NCBI RefSeq assembly: GCF_040546765.1
Contig: NZ_JBEPOK010000001.1
Location: forward strand, 248,001-312,000
Length of the DNA stretch: 64,000 nucleotides
Direction of reading: 5' to 3'
Source: Arthrobacter sp. OAP107
Lineage (GTDB): Bacteria > Actinomycetota > Actinomycetes > Actinomycetales > Micrococcaceae
In this document: positions 44,173 through 53,338 of the stretch, in pieces
Position numbering within the stretch: the stretch's first letter is position 1
Layout: each line of letters starts with the position of its first letter
Program-made: the position numbers and the translations under genes
The notes under the pieces: model-generated
Told to the model about the DNA's origin: nothing
Seen by the model: only the letters and a program-made list of their open reading frames with translations
Databases searched by the model: none

Positions 44173-45357
44173 TCATTTTGCAATCGTCCGGAGGATCCGA
44201 CGGGCCACCAAGCGGTCGATACCAGGAAGGGCGGTGCCCTGGATGGTCCATCGGCGCACGAGGCGCTGAGCCCTGTTGGCAGGCAGGAATGCCGAGGCCG
44301 CACGTCGGCCGGACGCCTGCGCCGATTCCACCACCGGCCGCCAGCGTTGCTCGAACGCCAGAAGCGCCGGCGCGATCGCCTTGGGCGATTCGACGGGAGC
44401 AAGAATTTCGGCGAGGAGCGTGGCGCCGGCGATCGCGAGGGAACCGCCCTGCCCGGCGAGGAGCGACACAGCCCCGCTGGCGTCTCCGGCGAGGACGGTG
44501 CGCCCCTTGTGCCAGGTTGGCATGACGATTTGCGCCACGGTGTCGTCGTACGGTCGCTCCGGGCAGAGTTCGAGGAGCCGATCGACCGTCGCGCCCAGGC
44601 CAGCGAATTCGCGCCGGAGCCGTTCCCGAAGCAACCCGGAGCCCGGTGAGTCTGGATATTCAGGCGAATCCTGGTAGACGAGGAGCGCCGCTACCTCATC
44701 CGTGCGGAGACCATAAAGCCCTGCCGTACGGCCAATGCTGTCGGTCAGCATGAAGCGGTTCCCGATGCGCGCGCTTAGCTCGGCGTCAGATACGATGAAC
44801 GCCGCAGCCCTCATACCCAAGGAACGCAGAAACCTGGGTTCCGGACCGTACAGCTCGGCCCGGACTTCGGAGTGAATGCCATCGGCTCCAATAAGGACGT
44901 CCGCTCTCAATGTGTTGCCCGACGGACTGACGGTCACCTCTGCATAGTCCTCACCGGCGCGCACCTGGGTGGCACGGGCCCCATAGTGGAGCCGGACGCG
45001 GTCAGGCGGGACATCGTCAAGGGCGGCCAGGGCAGTGCGTTCCATGTCGGGACGCAGAAGGCTCAGAACCTTCCCTCCGGCAAGGCGCGCGAATCGGTGA
45101 TAATCAAGGCGAGAGGTTGCCCGCCCAGCCGGGTCAACGTACTCGACGGCCTCGACGTCGTACGCCACCGCCTCAAGGCGCGGGTACAGGCCGATCCGGA
45201 CCGCAGCCTCTACTCCCGGACCAAAGAAGTCCATCATGTAGCCGTCAGGACGAGGGCCGCGGGATTTCTCCACAAGCTCAACCCTCCAGCCGGCGAGACC
45301 TAACTGCCTGGCGAGGACCAGGCCGGCGATACCAGCGCCGACCACAATCGCCTTCAT
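44173..45357 (-). CDS. FAD-dependent monooxygenase (PHBH-like group A)
   Basis: The protein has 394 residues from MKAIVVGAGIAGLVLARQLG, with AAAGGAGG ahead of the ATG. The GxGxxG fold is followed by the DG motif DVLIGADGIHSEVRAELYG and the GD motif VLAGDASGAVSLLAGQGGSL; these bind FAD and NAD(P)H in flavin hydroxylases. Relatives act on aromatic compounds, tetracycline-type antibiotics or polyketides, so substrate is open. No catabolic partner genes are adjacent, unlike the flavin hydroxylase at 53335. It is intact inside a decayed zone, flanked by FG-GAP fragments, which suggests insertion as a single gene. Confidence 0.9.
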   Translation of the reverse strand: MKAIVVGAGIAGLVLARQLGLAGWRVELVEKSRGPRPDGYMMDFFGPGVEAAVRIGLYPRLEAVAYDVEAVEYVDPAGRATSRLDYHRFARLAGGKVLSLLRPDMERTALAALDDVPPDRVRLHYGARATQVRAGEDYAEVTVSPSGNTLRADVLIGADGIHSEVRAELYGPEPRFLRSLGMRAAAFIVSDAELSARIGNRFMLTDSIGRTAGLYGLRTDEVAALLVYQDSPEYPDSPGSGLLRERLRREFAGLGATVDRLLELCPERPYDDTVAQIVMPTWHKGRTVLAGDASGAVSLLAGQGGSLAIAGATLLAEILAPVESPKAIAPALLAFEQRWRPVVESAQASGRRAASAFLPANRAQRLVRRWTIQGTALPGIDRLVARRILRTIAK

Positions 45358-45572
45358 GTCGTTCCTCCTTTGAACGGCCATTTACCAGGAGGGGATGGCA
45401 GATTGCGGTGCAGACCGCCTGACTGCCTTTCCCTGACGGCTTCCCGGAGAGCTGCATAACAACCTGTCAAACTGAACGGCGGAACGCAACGCCAGGTTTT
45501 TGCGGGTTCGTCGCCATGCCTGGTCTTGCGGCTTGGCCGGGAGGGCCAGCCCAGGCGGGGCCAGAGAACCGA

Positions 45573-46461
45573 CTACCGGAAGAGGTTGTTGTTCCAGCCT
45601 GTGCCGACGATGGTCCGTGCGCCCAGGTGCCTTTGCTGAAGGGGTAGTGGGCGAGGCGGCCGTCGACGAGCCGGGTCATGAGCCCGTGACTGCCTGTGCT
45701 CTGAAAGCCGTCCACGGCGGTGATGGTGTTGATGCTGTTCCAGCCGGTGCCTACCGTGTGCCTGGTCCCGGAGACGAAGCCACCGGTCCCGGTGGAGCGG
45801 TAGAGCACCATTCTGCCGTCGCTGCGTTTGGCCAGCAGGTCCTGTCCACCGTCCTGGTCGAAGTCGGTCACGGTGACGTACAGCCCTGCCCAACCGACAC
45901 CGGTCTTAATCCGGGGCGACATGGATAGTCCGCTGCTGTTGCCGTAGTACCAGAGGGTTCCGGCGGCGTCGTAGGCGAGGATCCCCGGGGTACTTGTCGG
46001 TTTTGCGCCAGCGACCGACTGTGAGGTGGTAGCTGCCCCAGCCGATACCGATAGGCCGGGCGGCGGCGAAGCCGCCGCCCGGCCTTCCGGCGTAGGTGTG
46101 ATGTTGAATCAGCCATCGGTAAAGGGCGGTTACTGCACCGGCTGGCAGCGGCGCGGACAAGTTGGCAAAGGAGCGGGCATCAGTGGTGGTGTGCAGGTAG
46201 GCTGCGCAGGTCCCTGAGCTGGCGAGGTCAGAGGAAACGGCGGCACTGCCTGTGCCTCCGGTCGTGGACGTGAATCCCTCCAGCTTCCCGGGTTCGAAAT
46301 TGTTCGCCATTACCGCTGTTCCGGGGTAGGTGCCGGCAGGAGCAGGGGTTCCTGGCTGGCACGTGGCAGCATGGGCCGGGACGGCTCCCAGCGCCAGGGC
46401 GCACATCAGGGAGGCGGCAGTGCCTCCGACAACTCCACGCCTGAACAGGTGATTTCATCAT
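45573..46461 (-). pseudogene. Secreted FG-GAP-repeat protein, three frameshifts
   Basis: The N-terminus begins MMKSP. After a shift near 46445 it continues as a signal peptide (FRRGVVGGTAASLMCALALG, cleavage around AHAA). The mature part runs GTPAPAGTYPGTAVMANNFE to IGIGWGSYHLTVGRW. After a second shift near 45975 FG-GAP/VCBS-type blades follow (GTLWYYGNSSG; VTDFDQDGGQDLLAKRSDGR; TGWNSINTITAVDGF). A third shift near 45615 restores the ending IVGTGWNNNLFR and the TAG at 45573. The DxDxDGxxD-like loops bind calcium in such beta-propellers. Without repair, no exported full-length protein would form. Confidence 0.75.
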
Positions 46462-46641
46462 TTTGCGCTCCAGCCATTGGGGGGGCTCTTCCGTCAGCAC
46501 CGGGCAGGACCCGGTCTATGTCGTTATCCTTGGTCACCTGTCCCCGGGTACGGCGGCATGGTGCTCTGGGCCGGACCTGGGGGTGGCCGGGAACCACGAA
46601 AGTCTCAACGTCTCGCTTGTCGTCGTGCGCGGGTGCGGTCA

Positions 46642-47475
46642 TCATCGGTCCCCGTGTGCGTGTTCGGGTTCGGTGATGAGCTGTTCGGGGTCCCAAGGCG
46701 GTTCGCTGGCCATGTCTACCCCGGTTCCGGTCGCGGAGCGCGGCGTGACGCTCACGTCGGCGGCTGGGACGTGTGCCTGCCGGCTGATGCCCTCGCGGAC
46801 GCTTTCGATGGTTTCGTCGCCCAGTAACGGGCCGGTGTAGCTGATGGTGAGCTGCCCGTCTTTGGCTGTGGTGTCGTAGTTGCCGAGGGCGTCGGAGGCG
46901 ATGCCTTCCCGGTCCACGGCGGACGACACCGCGGCCGGGTCGGCTGCGGCAACGGAGAAGCTCAGGTCGTGCACCAGGACGGGAAGGACGTAGAAGTTCT
47001 TGACGCCCAGGTTGCCGGTGTCCTCTTCGGTGGCTGCCCTCACGATGGTGCGTCCATCGTCGGCAGTGGCCGTTGCCGGGAGGGCTACAGTGACTTCCGG
47101 GACCATTTGCTGGAGCACGTCGGGTTCGAGGACGTCCGGGGAGACGGCTGAAAGGATGGTGTGGTTGGCGCCGGCTGCGGTGTCCAGCCGCTTGCGGATG
47201 CCGGCGGTATCGGCGCCGGGACCGGTTTGGACGGCGATGACCACCCGGCGGCGGACCATGAGTCCGTCATAGCTCACCACGGGCCGCCCGTTACCGAGCT
47301 CCTGGCCTTCCTCAGCCTGGGCGAGAACCCGGTCCGCGGTGCTCCCGGCCGCCGCATTGCTGGCCTGCACGGCGGGCGCCGGGGTTGCCGCGGGACCGGT
47401 TTGGACGCCGCCGGTGCAGCCGGCCAGGGCCAGCGCGAGCACAACGCAGGGGATAGCGAGAAGTCTGCTTTTCAT
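46642..47475 (-). CDS. Uncharacterised lipoprotein next to the multicopper oxidase
   Basis: The protein has 277 residues. MKSRLLAIPCVVLALALAGC is a signal peptide with lipobox LAGC, so the mature protein should be lipid-anchored outside the membrane. After a Pro/Ala linker the body shows VRRRVVIAVQTGPGADTAGI and VKNFYVLPVLVHDLSFSVAA. I do not recognise a family. The gene begins 1 bp from the multicopper oxidase stop on the same strand, so they are cotranscribed; a role in copper delivery or in anchoring the oxidase is possible. The C-terminus is acidic and His-containing (ITEPEHAHGD). Confidence 0.8.
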   Translation of the reverse strand: MKSRLLAIPCVVLALALAGCTGGVQTGPAATPAPAVQASNAAAGSTADRVLAQAEEGQELGNGRPVVSYDGLMVRRRVVIAVQTGPGADTAGIRKRLDTAAGANHTILSAVSPDVLEPDVLQQMVPEVTVALPATATADDGRTIVRAATEEDTGNLGVKNFYVLPVLVHDLSFSVAAADPAAVSSAVDREGIASDALGNYDTTAKDGQLTISYTGPLLGDETIESVREGISRQAHVPAADVSVTPRSATGTGVDMASEPPWDPEQLITEPEHAHGDR

Positions 47476-47476
47476 G

Positions 47477-49204
47477 TCAGGTACCCGCCGGGTAGGCCAG
47501 CTTGTACTTTGAGGCGAAATATCCTTCGGGTCTGGTTTCGAGCACGGGTTTGTCGGCGGTGATGGGGTCGTTGTTGCGCGGGTCGCCGACGGCGAACTGG
47601 ATCATCATGTCGTGGTCTTCATGGACGAGGTTGTGGCAGTGCACCATGTACCGGCCGCCCTCGTGCTCGCCGGTGTCGAACTGCATCAGGACCGTGACGG
47701 ATTCGTTTTCCCCAGTGTAGAAGACGTCCTTGGCGCCGGCCTCCCAGGCGAAGGGTTTGCCGCCGTTGGTGTTCCGGGCGATGATCTTGCCGTCGATCAG
47801 GTGGATGTGCAGGGGGTGGAACCAGCCGCCGGACTCGTTGACGATGGTCCACTGTTCGACCTGGTCGCGCTGAGGGTTCCCGAAGGTGCGCATGAAACCG
47901 GATTTTTCGACGTCGTCCCAGGTTTCGCCGTTGATGGTCCATTCCCCGCCCTGGCGCTGGACGCGCATGACCCGCTTGGCCACCGCCATGTCAGGGGTCA
48001 GGGACATCGGGTCCAGCCCGCCCTTGGCTTTCCGGGGTGAACCGCCGTTATCCAGCATTGTGGGGATGGAACTGAGGGTCCGGGACCCGGGCTGGGCGGG
48101 GGAATCGGCCACGACCTGGAACTTCATGACCTTGCCGGTGTTGGCGAAGTTTACGTTGTTCTTGTTGCTCAGGTTCCGCAGCTCCACGCTCTGTCCCGGC
48201 TTGTACTTCCGGAAGTCGATCAGCACCTCGTACCGTTCGGCAGTGCCCTGCCGCCAGGATGACACGGCCTGGACCTTTGGCACCATGCCGCAGTCCGTGG
48301 CGACCACGTAGAAGGGGGCGCCGTTGGAGAGGGCGAAGCGGTAGGAACGGGTGATGGAGCCGACGAGGAACCGGAACCGGTAAATCCGTGGCTTGACCTT
48401 CATGGTGGGCCACGGCACGCCGTTGACCATGATGATGTCGCCCCACAGCCCGGCGTGGCCGTTGTCGTTGTAGCCCAGGGACCCGTCCGCATTGAACATC
48501 GCATCCGAGACCATGACCGGCACATCGAACTCGCCCTGCGGCAGCTGCGCCTGCTCGTACCGGTCCGTGAGCGCGTAGAACGCCGCGAGCCCCGAATAGA
48601 CCCCCTGGGCCGTGAACAGGTGGTTATGGTCGTGGTACCAGAGCGTCCTGCCGGTCTGCCAGTTCGGATAGTGGTAGTTCTTCACGTTTCCCGGGGCGGT
48701 GCGGTCATTGGCGTACCCGTCGTACTGCGGCAGGGAGGCCGAGCCGTGCAGGTGCGTGACCGTATTGAAGGGCGCCGCGTCCAGCAGGCTCTTCGCGGGC
48801 AGGCGGTTGCTGATCCGCACCTCGGACCGGGTGCCCTGCGGAACCCTGATGGTGGGACCGGGAAAAATTCCGTTGTACCCGGCCAGGGTCGTCGACAACC
48901 CTGGGACGAAGTTCGCCTTGCCCAGCTTCTGCGTCAGGGAATACTTCGCGAACGGCTGCCCGTCCGCGTCACGCCCGGTCGAGTACGGTACCAGCTCCGG
49001 CGGCCGGGCAAACGCTCGAGCGTAGGGGAGCGGCATGTTCTTCGCCGCCAACCGGCTCGGCGTGGTGAGCGACCCCGACGTCGAATCCTCGCCCCCGCCC
49101 TTCCTGGCCGGCACCCCGGCCAAGGCCGACCCGGCGTTCATCCCGCCAAGGGTGACAGCACCACCCACCAATCCCAGCCTCAACAAATCCCGTCGAGTTG
49201 CCAT
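47477..49204 (-). CDS. Multicopper oxidase (CotA/bilirubin oxidase-like), Tat-exported
   Basis: The protein has 575 residues from MATRRDLLRLGLVGGAVTLG, with GGGGAGGAA ahead of the ATG. RRDLLRLG is a Tat signal, suited to export of a folded copper enzyme. Copper ligands are visible in TVTHLHGSA, LWYHDHNHLFTAQ, HPLHIHLIDG and YMVHCHNLVHEDHDMM; the last carries the type-1 copper Cys and the following His residues. The protein can oxidise phenols, bilirubin-like pigments, Cu(I) or Mn(II) with oxygen reduced to water. The lipoprotein gene follows directly. A site TTGCT-TTGG-CGCAA lies about 130 bp upstream, so it may belong to the local MarR regulon. Confidence 0.93.
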   Translation of the reverse strand: MATRRDLLRLGLVGGAVTLGGMNAGSALAGVPARKGGGEDSTSGSLTTPSRLAAKNMPLPYARAFARPPELVPYSTGRDADGQPFAKYSLTQKLGKANFVPGLSTTLAGYNGIFPGPTIRVPQGTRSEVRISNRLPAKSLLDAAPFNTVTHLHGSASLPQYDGYANDRTAPGNVKNYHYPNWQTGRTLWYHDHNHLFTAQGVYSGLAAFYALTDRYEQAQLPQGEFDVPVMVSDAMFNADGSLGYNDNGHAGLWGDIIMVNGVPWPTMKVKPRIYRFRFLVGSITRSYRFALSNGAPFYVVATDCGMVPKVQAVSSWRQGTAERYEVLIDFRKYKPGQSVELRNLSNKNNVNFANTGKVMKFQVVADSPAQPGSRTLSSIPTMLDNGGSPRKAKGGLDPMSLTPDMAVAKRVMRVQRQGGEWTINGETWDDVEKSGFMRTFGNPQRDQVEQWTIVNESGGWFHPLHIHLIDGKIIARNTNGGKPFAWEAGAKDVFYTGENESVTVLMQFDTGEHEGGRYMVHCHNLVHEDHDMMIQFAVGDPRNNDPITADKPVLETRPEGYFASKYKLAYPAGT

Positions 49205-49332
49205 GGCTTCCTCCCCAATCTCCGTGTCCAAAATGAAGCGAGCCGGCCACGTCCCCTTCATGAGGCGCGCCTGATTTCACTGCCTGTCCGCCCGGCCGGC
49301 GAAGCGGCCTGGAATGGCACCTGCACCAAAAG

Positions 49333-49346
49333 TTGCTTTGGCGCAA
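49333..49346. promoter_or_regulatory. Putative MarR operator (site 8), one mismatch
   Basis: TTGCT-TTGG-CGCAA differs at one base from TTGCG-N4-CGCAA. It lies 129 bp before the multicopper oxidase ATG; no good -10 element follows it. Confidence 0.4.
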
Positions 49347-50177
49347 CGAAATCAGGATGGTGCGGCGTCCTTAAAAAAACCTTGGACTCCCACAAGTCAT
49401 CAACTTCCCGCCCACCAGAACAGGTGGGCTCAGGGAGTCGTCACCGGGACATAGGCGATATCCCGGTGGTCGCGTATCGCATCCCGGCGGGGAGACCATT
49501 CCCCTGCCGGGCTGCCTGCCACGCCCTTGGCTGTGGTTGAGCCCTGCCTGCGGTTGATACTGGGGGCGCATTCCCTTTGGTCCCGGCAACGGCTACGTCG
49601 ATGGTGTGCGCTGCGGTTAGGAGTGAACAATGAAGGACCCCAGGTGGAGCCGATAGCCACCGGTGGGGGAGGACGCCCGGAACTACCCACAGCCCCTTCT
49701 TTTAGTCCCTGACCAGGGCCCTCTCCTGCCCTTACGTTTTCCTTTTGCGGCACCGCCATGCGTTCGAATCCATGGAAGTCGGTGGAGCCTCGTTAATGCG
49801 ATGAGAAGATCGCGAGGTCGAACAACGGGGGTGGGTGTCACGACGTCGGATAGTGTTTCTCCGATTGCTTCGTTACCTTCGGCGATCTCTGGCAGCAGGT
49901 GCAAGAAGACGCAGGCGACAGCCAAACTATCGCGGAGGATGCTGTGTATCGTTCCGGCACCAGTGGAAGCGCCCCTGAGTCCTGGGGCGGCCAGATGGAG
50001 TACGGCCAAAACCAACGTCGGGGACGAGAGCCCACAGCACACTGTGCTGAGGCCTCTCGTCCCATCATGGGCCGGCTCTTCCGTCCCTTGTCGTTCTGAC
50101 ACTCTCAGGCCCGCGCAGCACCCCTGAACCCTCGTGTTCTTTGCGCTTATATCCTCGATCAGCCGATACTGGACGGC
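49347..50177. other. Gap between multicopper oxidase and the third marR gene
   Basis: About 830 bp without a supported gene. A 139-codon minus-strand frame (49683-50102) contains a hydrophobic stretch, but it has no good ribosome-binding site and no known domain. I leave it uncalled. Confidence 0.4.
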
Positions 50178-50666
50178 ATGGGCAGTCCACCAGAGAACAA
50201 GCTATACGAGAAATCGGACCTGGACGCGGTACTGCGGGCCTCGAGGGTGTTTGTCGCCGTCGTGGCCCAGTCGATTGCCGAAGTTGAGGACCTCGTCACC
50301 CCACCCCAGTGGCGCGTCCTGATTCTGATCGCGACACGCGGTCCACAGACCCTTGGGGCAGTGGCAGCAGACTTGGGAGTACACCCTTCCAATGCCACAC
50401 GCACAGGAGACCGGCTCGAAGCCGCTGGGCTGGTCTGCAGGGAGGGAGACCCCGTGGACCGGCGTTCCCTCCGCCTCCGGCTCACCGATGAGGGACGTTC
50501 ACTGGTTGAGCGCGTAATGTCTCACCGCAGGCACGCGCTCAACGACGTGGTGGAGCGCATGAAACCAGATGACCGTCGCATGCTGGAAACGGCGCTATCG
50601 GCATTTGCCGAAGCAGCCGGCGAGATGCCGGATGAAGCGATGAGCGCGGCCCTCGGATTGGGATAA
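50178..50666 (+). CDS. MarR-family regulator 3
   Basis: The protein has 162 residues, starting MGSPPENKLYEKSDLDAVLR. It is a more distant paralogue of the regulators at 26730 and 32762: RVFVAVVAQSIAEVEDLV, PPQWRVLILIATRGPQTLGA and VAADLGVHPSNATRTGDRLE align with them, and the wing has GDPVDRRSLRLRLTDEGRS. The recognition helix (HPSNATRTGDR) is nearly the same, so DNA specificity may overlap. No perfect TTGCG-N4-CGCAA site lies in front of it; only TTTGCGC is present near 50139. It stands beside, but in opposite direction to, the resorcylate cluster. Confidence 0.92.
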   Translation: MGSPPENKLYEKSDLDAVLRASRVFVAVVAQSIAEVEDLVTPPQWRVLILIATRGPQTLGAVAADLGVHPSNATRTGDRLEAAGLVCREGDPVDRRSLRLRLTDEGRSLVERVMSHRRHALNDVVERMKPDDRRMLETALSAFAEAAGEMPDEAMSAALGLG

Positions 50667-51097
50667 CAACCGTTACAAGACAAGGCCCTCCGCTGTAGGC
50701 CGTAGGCCGTAGGCGTCAGGTTGGGGTGTACGCCATCCGGGCAAGAAGGTGTAGAGAAGAGGCGGAACGGTATTGAATATGGTTCTGCCGGTGCTTGGTG
50801 GATATCAGGCGTCTTCCTCGTACCAGCCAATCCATGCGGCCGAGTTGAGCCTAGTATTCGAGAAGGGCAATTCCGCTGCGCCCTCTGGTTTTTCTTGGCC
50901 ACTGGCGTCAAGCAAAGAGGCCAGGTGGTCCCACAGTTGAATCATGGTGTTTCCTTCCAAGCATTATGGAGCACCGACTCAAGGGGATAGCTGTCGTGCA
51001 CTCAAGCGGGCAGGTTGACACCCACGGATGCAGTCGCGTGCTGCTTTTGTGTCTCGAATCGAGTCGCTACCTCCCAGGGTCTGGGACGAGAGCCTTC
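50667..51097. other. Gap between marR3 and the aromatic cluster, with motif copy C
   Basis: No gene is supported. Three GTAGGC(C) units (50695-50714) stand directly before the dispersed 17-mer. A plus-strand frame across 50721-50990 has no domain. Confidence 0.4.
50715..50731 (+). repeat. Dispersed 17-bp motif, copy C
   Basis: GTCAGGTTGGGGTGTAC, the exact consensus. It lies about 370 bp outside the IclR end of the resorcylate cluster. Copy D, in the same orientation, lies beyond the IS21 element on the other side. Confidence 0.7.
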
Positions 51098-51904
51098 TTA
51101 TGCAGATATAGCGGCGTCGCCTTCAAAGGGCATGCCGAGCTCACTTGAGATTTTTCGTGTGATGCTGAGCAGCTGGGTTTTTACCAGTTCCAGTTCGTCT
51201 TCGTGGACGACTTCGGTGGGGAAGACAACCGCGACCGTCAATGGGATTGCATCGAGCGATGAATATACGGGAGCTGCGATCGAGGACACACCCGGGATGA
51301 CGCCTCCGGATGTAAAGGCATATCCGTTGGTTGCGACTTCGCTCCGGAGTCGCTGGATATCTTCGTCTGTGTATGCGTTGGGGCTCCGCCGGGAGCGTTC
51401 TGCTGCCAGCGTTGTAGCCCACATGGATTCCGGCAGGAAACCGAGGAAGACCTGGCCGCTGGACGAGGTAAGCATGGGGAGTGTGGCGCCGAGACGGATG
51501 TTGATGGGCAGTGCGTGGCTTCCATAGTCCCAACGGACGACGACTGGGCCGTCGTCTCCCCAGACCGCAATGTTTACCGAGTGTCCGCATTCGTCCCGTA
51601 GATCGGGGGTGTAGTCAGATGCCACCGAGACCTCGTTGGTCCTGCGCAGTGATTCTGCCCCTAGACGGCGCATGGCTGCCCCGAAGTCGTACCGGCCGGT
51701 CTTCGGGGACTGGCTGACAAGTCCGATCCTGGTAAGGCTCACCAGGTACCGGTGAGCCTTACTGGGTTGGAAGCCGCTTCGCTCCGCGATTTCAGAAAGG
51801 GACATGGGGCCACCGCCGGATTCGAGGGCTTCGATGATCCGCATTGCGAGCTCAACGGACTGGATACCTTGGCGTTCTGACGGGGCGGCTTCCATGTCGC
51901 TCAT
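51098..51904 (-). CDS. IclR-family transcriptional regulator
   Basis: The protein has 268 residues from the ATG at 51904; ATGs two codons upstream or three codons downstream are alternatives, the upstream one lying closer to AAGGAAG. GIQSVELAMRIIEALESGGG and MSLSEIAERSGFQPSKAHRY form the winged helix-turn-helix, and the IclR ligand domain follows (LPMLTSSSGQVFLGFLPE; ERSRRSPNAYTDEDIQRLRS). IclR proteins control aromatic catabolism genes, often as ligand-dependent activators. It lies 90 bp after the transporter gene on the same strand and is the evident local regulator of the resorcylate cluster. Binding near 54895-55021 would reach both divergent units. Confidence 0.93.
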   Translation of the reverse strand: MSDMEAAPSERQGIQSVELAMRIIEALESGGGPMSLSEIAERSGFQPSKAHRYLVSLTRIGLVSQSPKTGRYDFGAAMRRLGAESLRRTNEVSVASDYTPDLRDECGHSVNIAVWGDDGPVVVRWDYGSHALPINIRLGATLPMLTSSSGQVFLGFLPESMWATTLAAERSRRSPNAYTDEDIQRLRSEVATNGYAFTSGGVIPGVSSIAAPVYSSLDAIPLTVAVVFPTEVVHEDELELVKTQLLSITRKISSELGMPFEGDAAISA

Positions 51905-51994
51905 GACCATGCACTTCCTTACGCATTGTTTGCCGATCTTGATCGTATCGGTCGGGTAATCGATCGCGGTCAATGGTCCGGCGGTTTTATCCAG

Positions 51995-53338
51995 TTACTT
52001 CGCCGGTACGTCTCCTCTAAGCGCACCGACTTGTTCGTGGCTTCCAGGTTCGCTGACTCGTATCCGTGGGACCAGGAGTGACGCGATAGCTCCTACTACT
52101 GCGGGGATGGCAAAGGTGTAGAAGTTCCATTCGACGGACAGTCCTGAGGTCAGGACCCATGCGCCCAGTGACGGCCCGACAATGGCCCCGAGCCGGCCGA
52201 AGGACAGCGCCCACGCAAGGCCGCTTCCGCGCATGTCGTCGGGGTACCGGGTCAGAATGAAGCCGTTGACAAGAATTTGCGAGCCTATGAAGCCAACCCC
52301 ACTGAGGAACATCAGGATGAATAGTACGACGACGTTCGGGTTCAGGCTCATAGCTACCAGGCTGAGTGCCCCCATCAGGAATGCAGTCACGACAACTGGT
52401 TTCGCCCCGATTCTGTCGGCGATTTTTCCGCCGACGATGACGCCGACGCCGACGCCGATCCACATGGCAGCAGTCTGCAGAAGGGCGGATCCGAGTGAGT
52501 AACCGTTGGCCTGCATCATCGTGGGCAGCCACGCGGTGATACCGAACACCAGGAGGAGCCCGCAGAAGGTCATGATCCAGAACAGGATCGTGGCCCCGGC
52601 GACGCCGGCAGAAAAGAGCGGTCCGATGCCTGCGAAGTGTCGCTTCCCTGCAGCGACGAGGACTGGCTCCGGCAAGCCCATGGCGGCGCTGAGGCGGTGT
52701 GCGGACTCTGTACGACGCAGGCGCAGAAGGTGGACGGGCGTTTCGGGCAGAAGCTTCCAGGCAAAGGGAAGGATCACCACGGCCGGGATGATTCCTATGA
52801 CGTACAACCATCGGAATGAGGCGCCGGGGAGCAATGCAGCGCCCAGCAGCGGGGCGGCAAGGCCGCCTACGGCGTATCCGGCCATTACGATGCCTGTATT
52901 CCTGTTACGGCGGCCGGGCAGAGACAAGTCAGCCACGTAGGCCAGCAGGGTGGGCAGGACGATTCCAAGACCCAACCCCACCAGGATGCGTCCGAGACCG
53001 AAAATGAGGACACTGGGCGCCGCGGCTGAAAGGAGCATGCCGACCGAAAAGATCATGCAGCTGGCCAGGATGAGCCGTCTCGGGCCGATGCGGCTGATCA
53101 TGGCGCCTGCCAGGCCTGCGCCGATCATCATGCCAACCGCGACCACGGAGCCGAGAGTGCCAGCGGCGCCCTTGTCGACGTTCAGGGCGTGGTCGGCCAG
53201 CAACGAGGGGACGGTTACGCCGTATACTGCCAGGTCATAGCCTTCCAAACCGCCAATGACCAGTGCGACGGTCAACAGAACGCGCTCGGAGATTGCCCTG
53301 AGGTGTTCTTTTCCCTGAGTCTGTTCTTTGGTGCTCAT
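51995..53338 (-). CDS. MFS transporter, aromatic acid:H+ symporter type
   Basis: The protein has 447 residues with twelve membrane helices. GGLEGYDLAVYGVTVPSLLA is the DGxD-like first-helix motif of the aromatic acid:H+ symporter family (PcaK, BenK). GRILVGLGLGIVLPTLLAYV and LIVLPETPVHLL-like segments (KLLPETPVHLLRL) are also typical. It should import an aromatic acid with protons; gamma-resorcylate (2,6-dihydroxybenzoate) is the obvious candidate from the cluster. Its ATG overlaps the TGA of the flavin hydroxylase gene by 4 bp, so translation is coupled. Confidence 0.93.
   Translation of the reverse strand: MSTKEQTQGKEHLRAISERVLLTVALVIGGLEGYDLAVYGVTVPSLLADHALNVDKGAAGTLGSVVAVGMMIGAGLAGAMISRIGPRRLILASCMIFSVGMLLSAAAPSVLIFGLGRILVGLGLGIVLPTLLAYVADLSLPGRRNRNTGIVMAGYAVGGLAAPLLGAALLPGASFRWLYVIGIIPAVVILPFAWKLLPETPVHLLRLRRTESAHRLSAAMGLPEPVLVAAGKRHFAGIGPLFSAGVAGATILFWIMTFCGLLLVFGITAWLPTMMQANGYSLGSALLQTAAMWIGVGVGVIVGGKIADRIGAKPVVVTAFLMGALSLVAMSLNPNVVVLFILMFLSGVGFIGSQILVNGFILTRYPDDMRGSGLAWALSFGRLGAIVGPSLGAWVLTSGLSVEWNFYTFAIPAVVGAIASLLVPRIRVSEPGSHEQVGALRGDVPAK

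Noticed and set aside
49683..50102. Minus-strand frame of 139 residues with a hydrophobic segment
   Set aside because: No ribosome-binding site, no family and no support from neighbouring genes.
50695..50714. Triple GTAGGC(C) tandem repeat
   Set aside because: Too short to be meaningful alone; noted only as neighbour of motif copy C.
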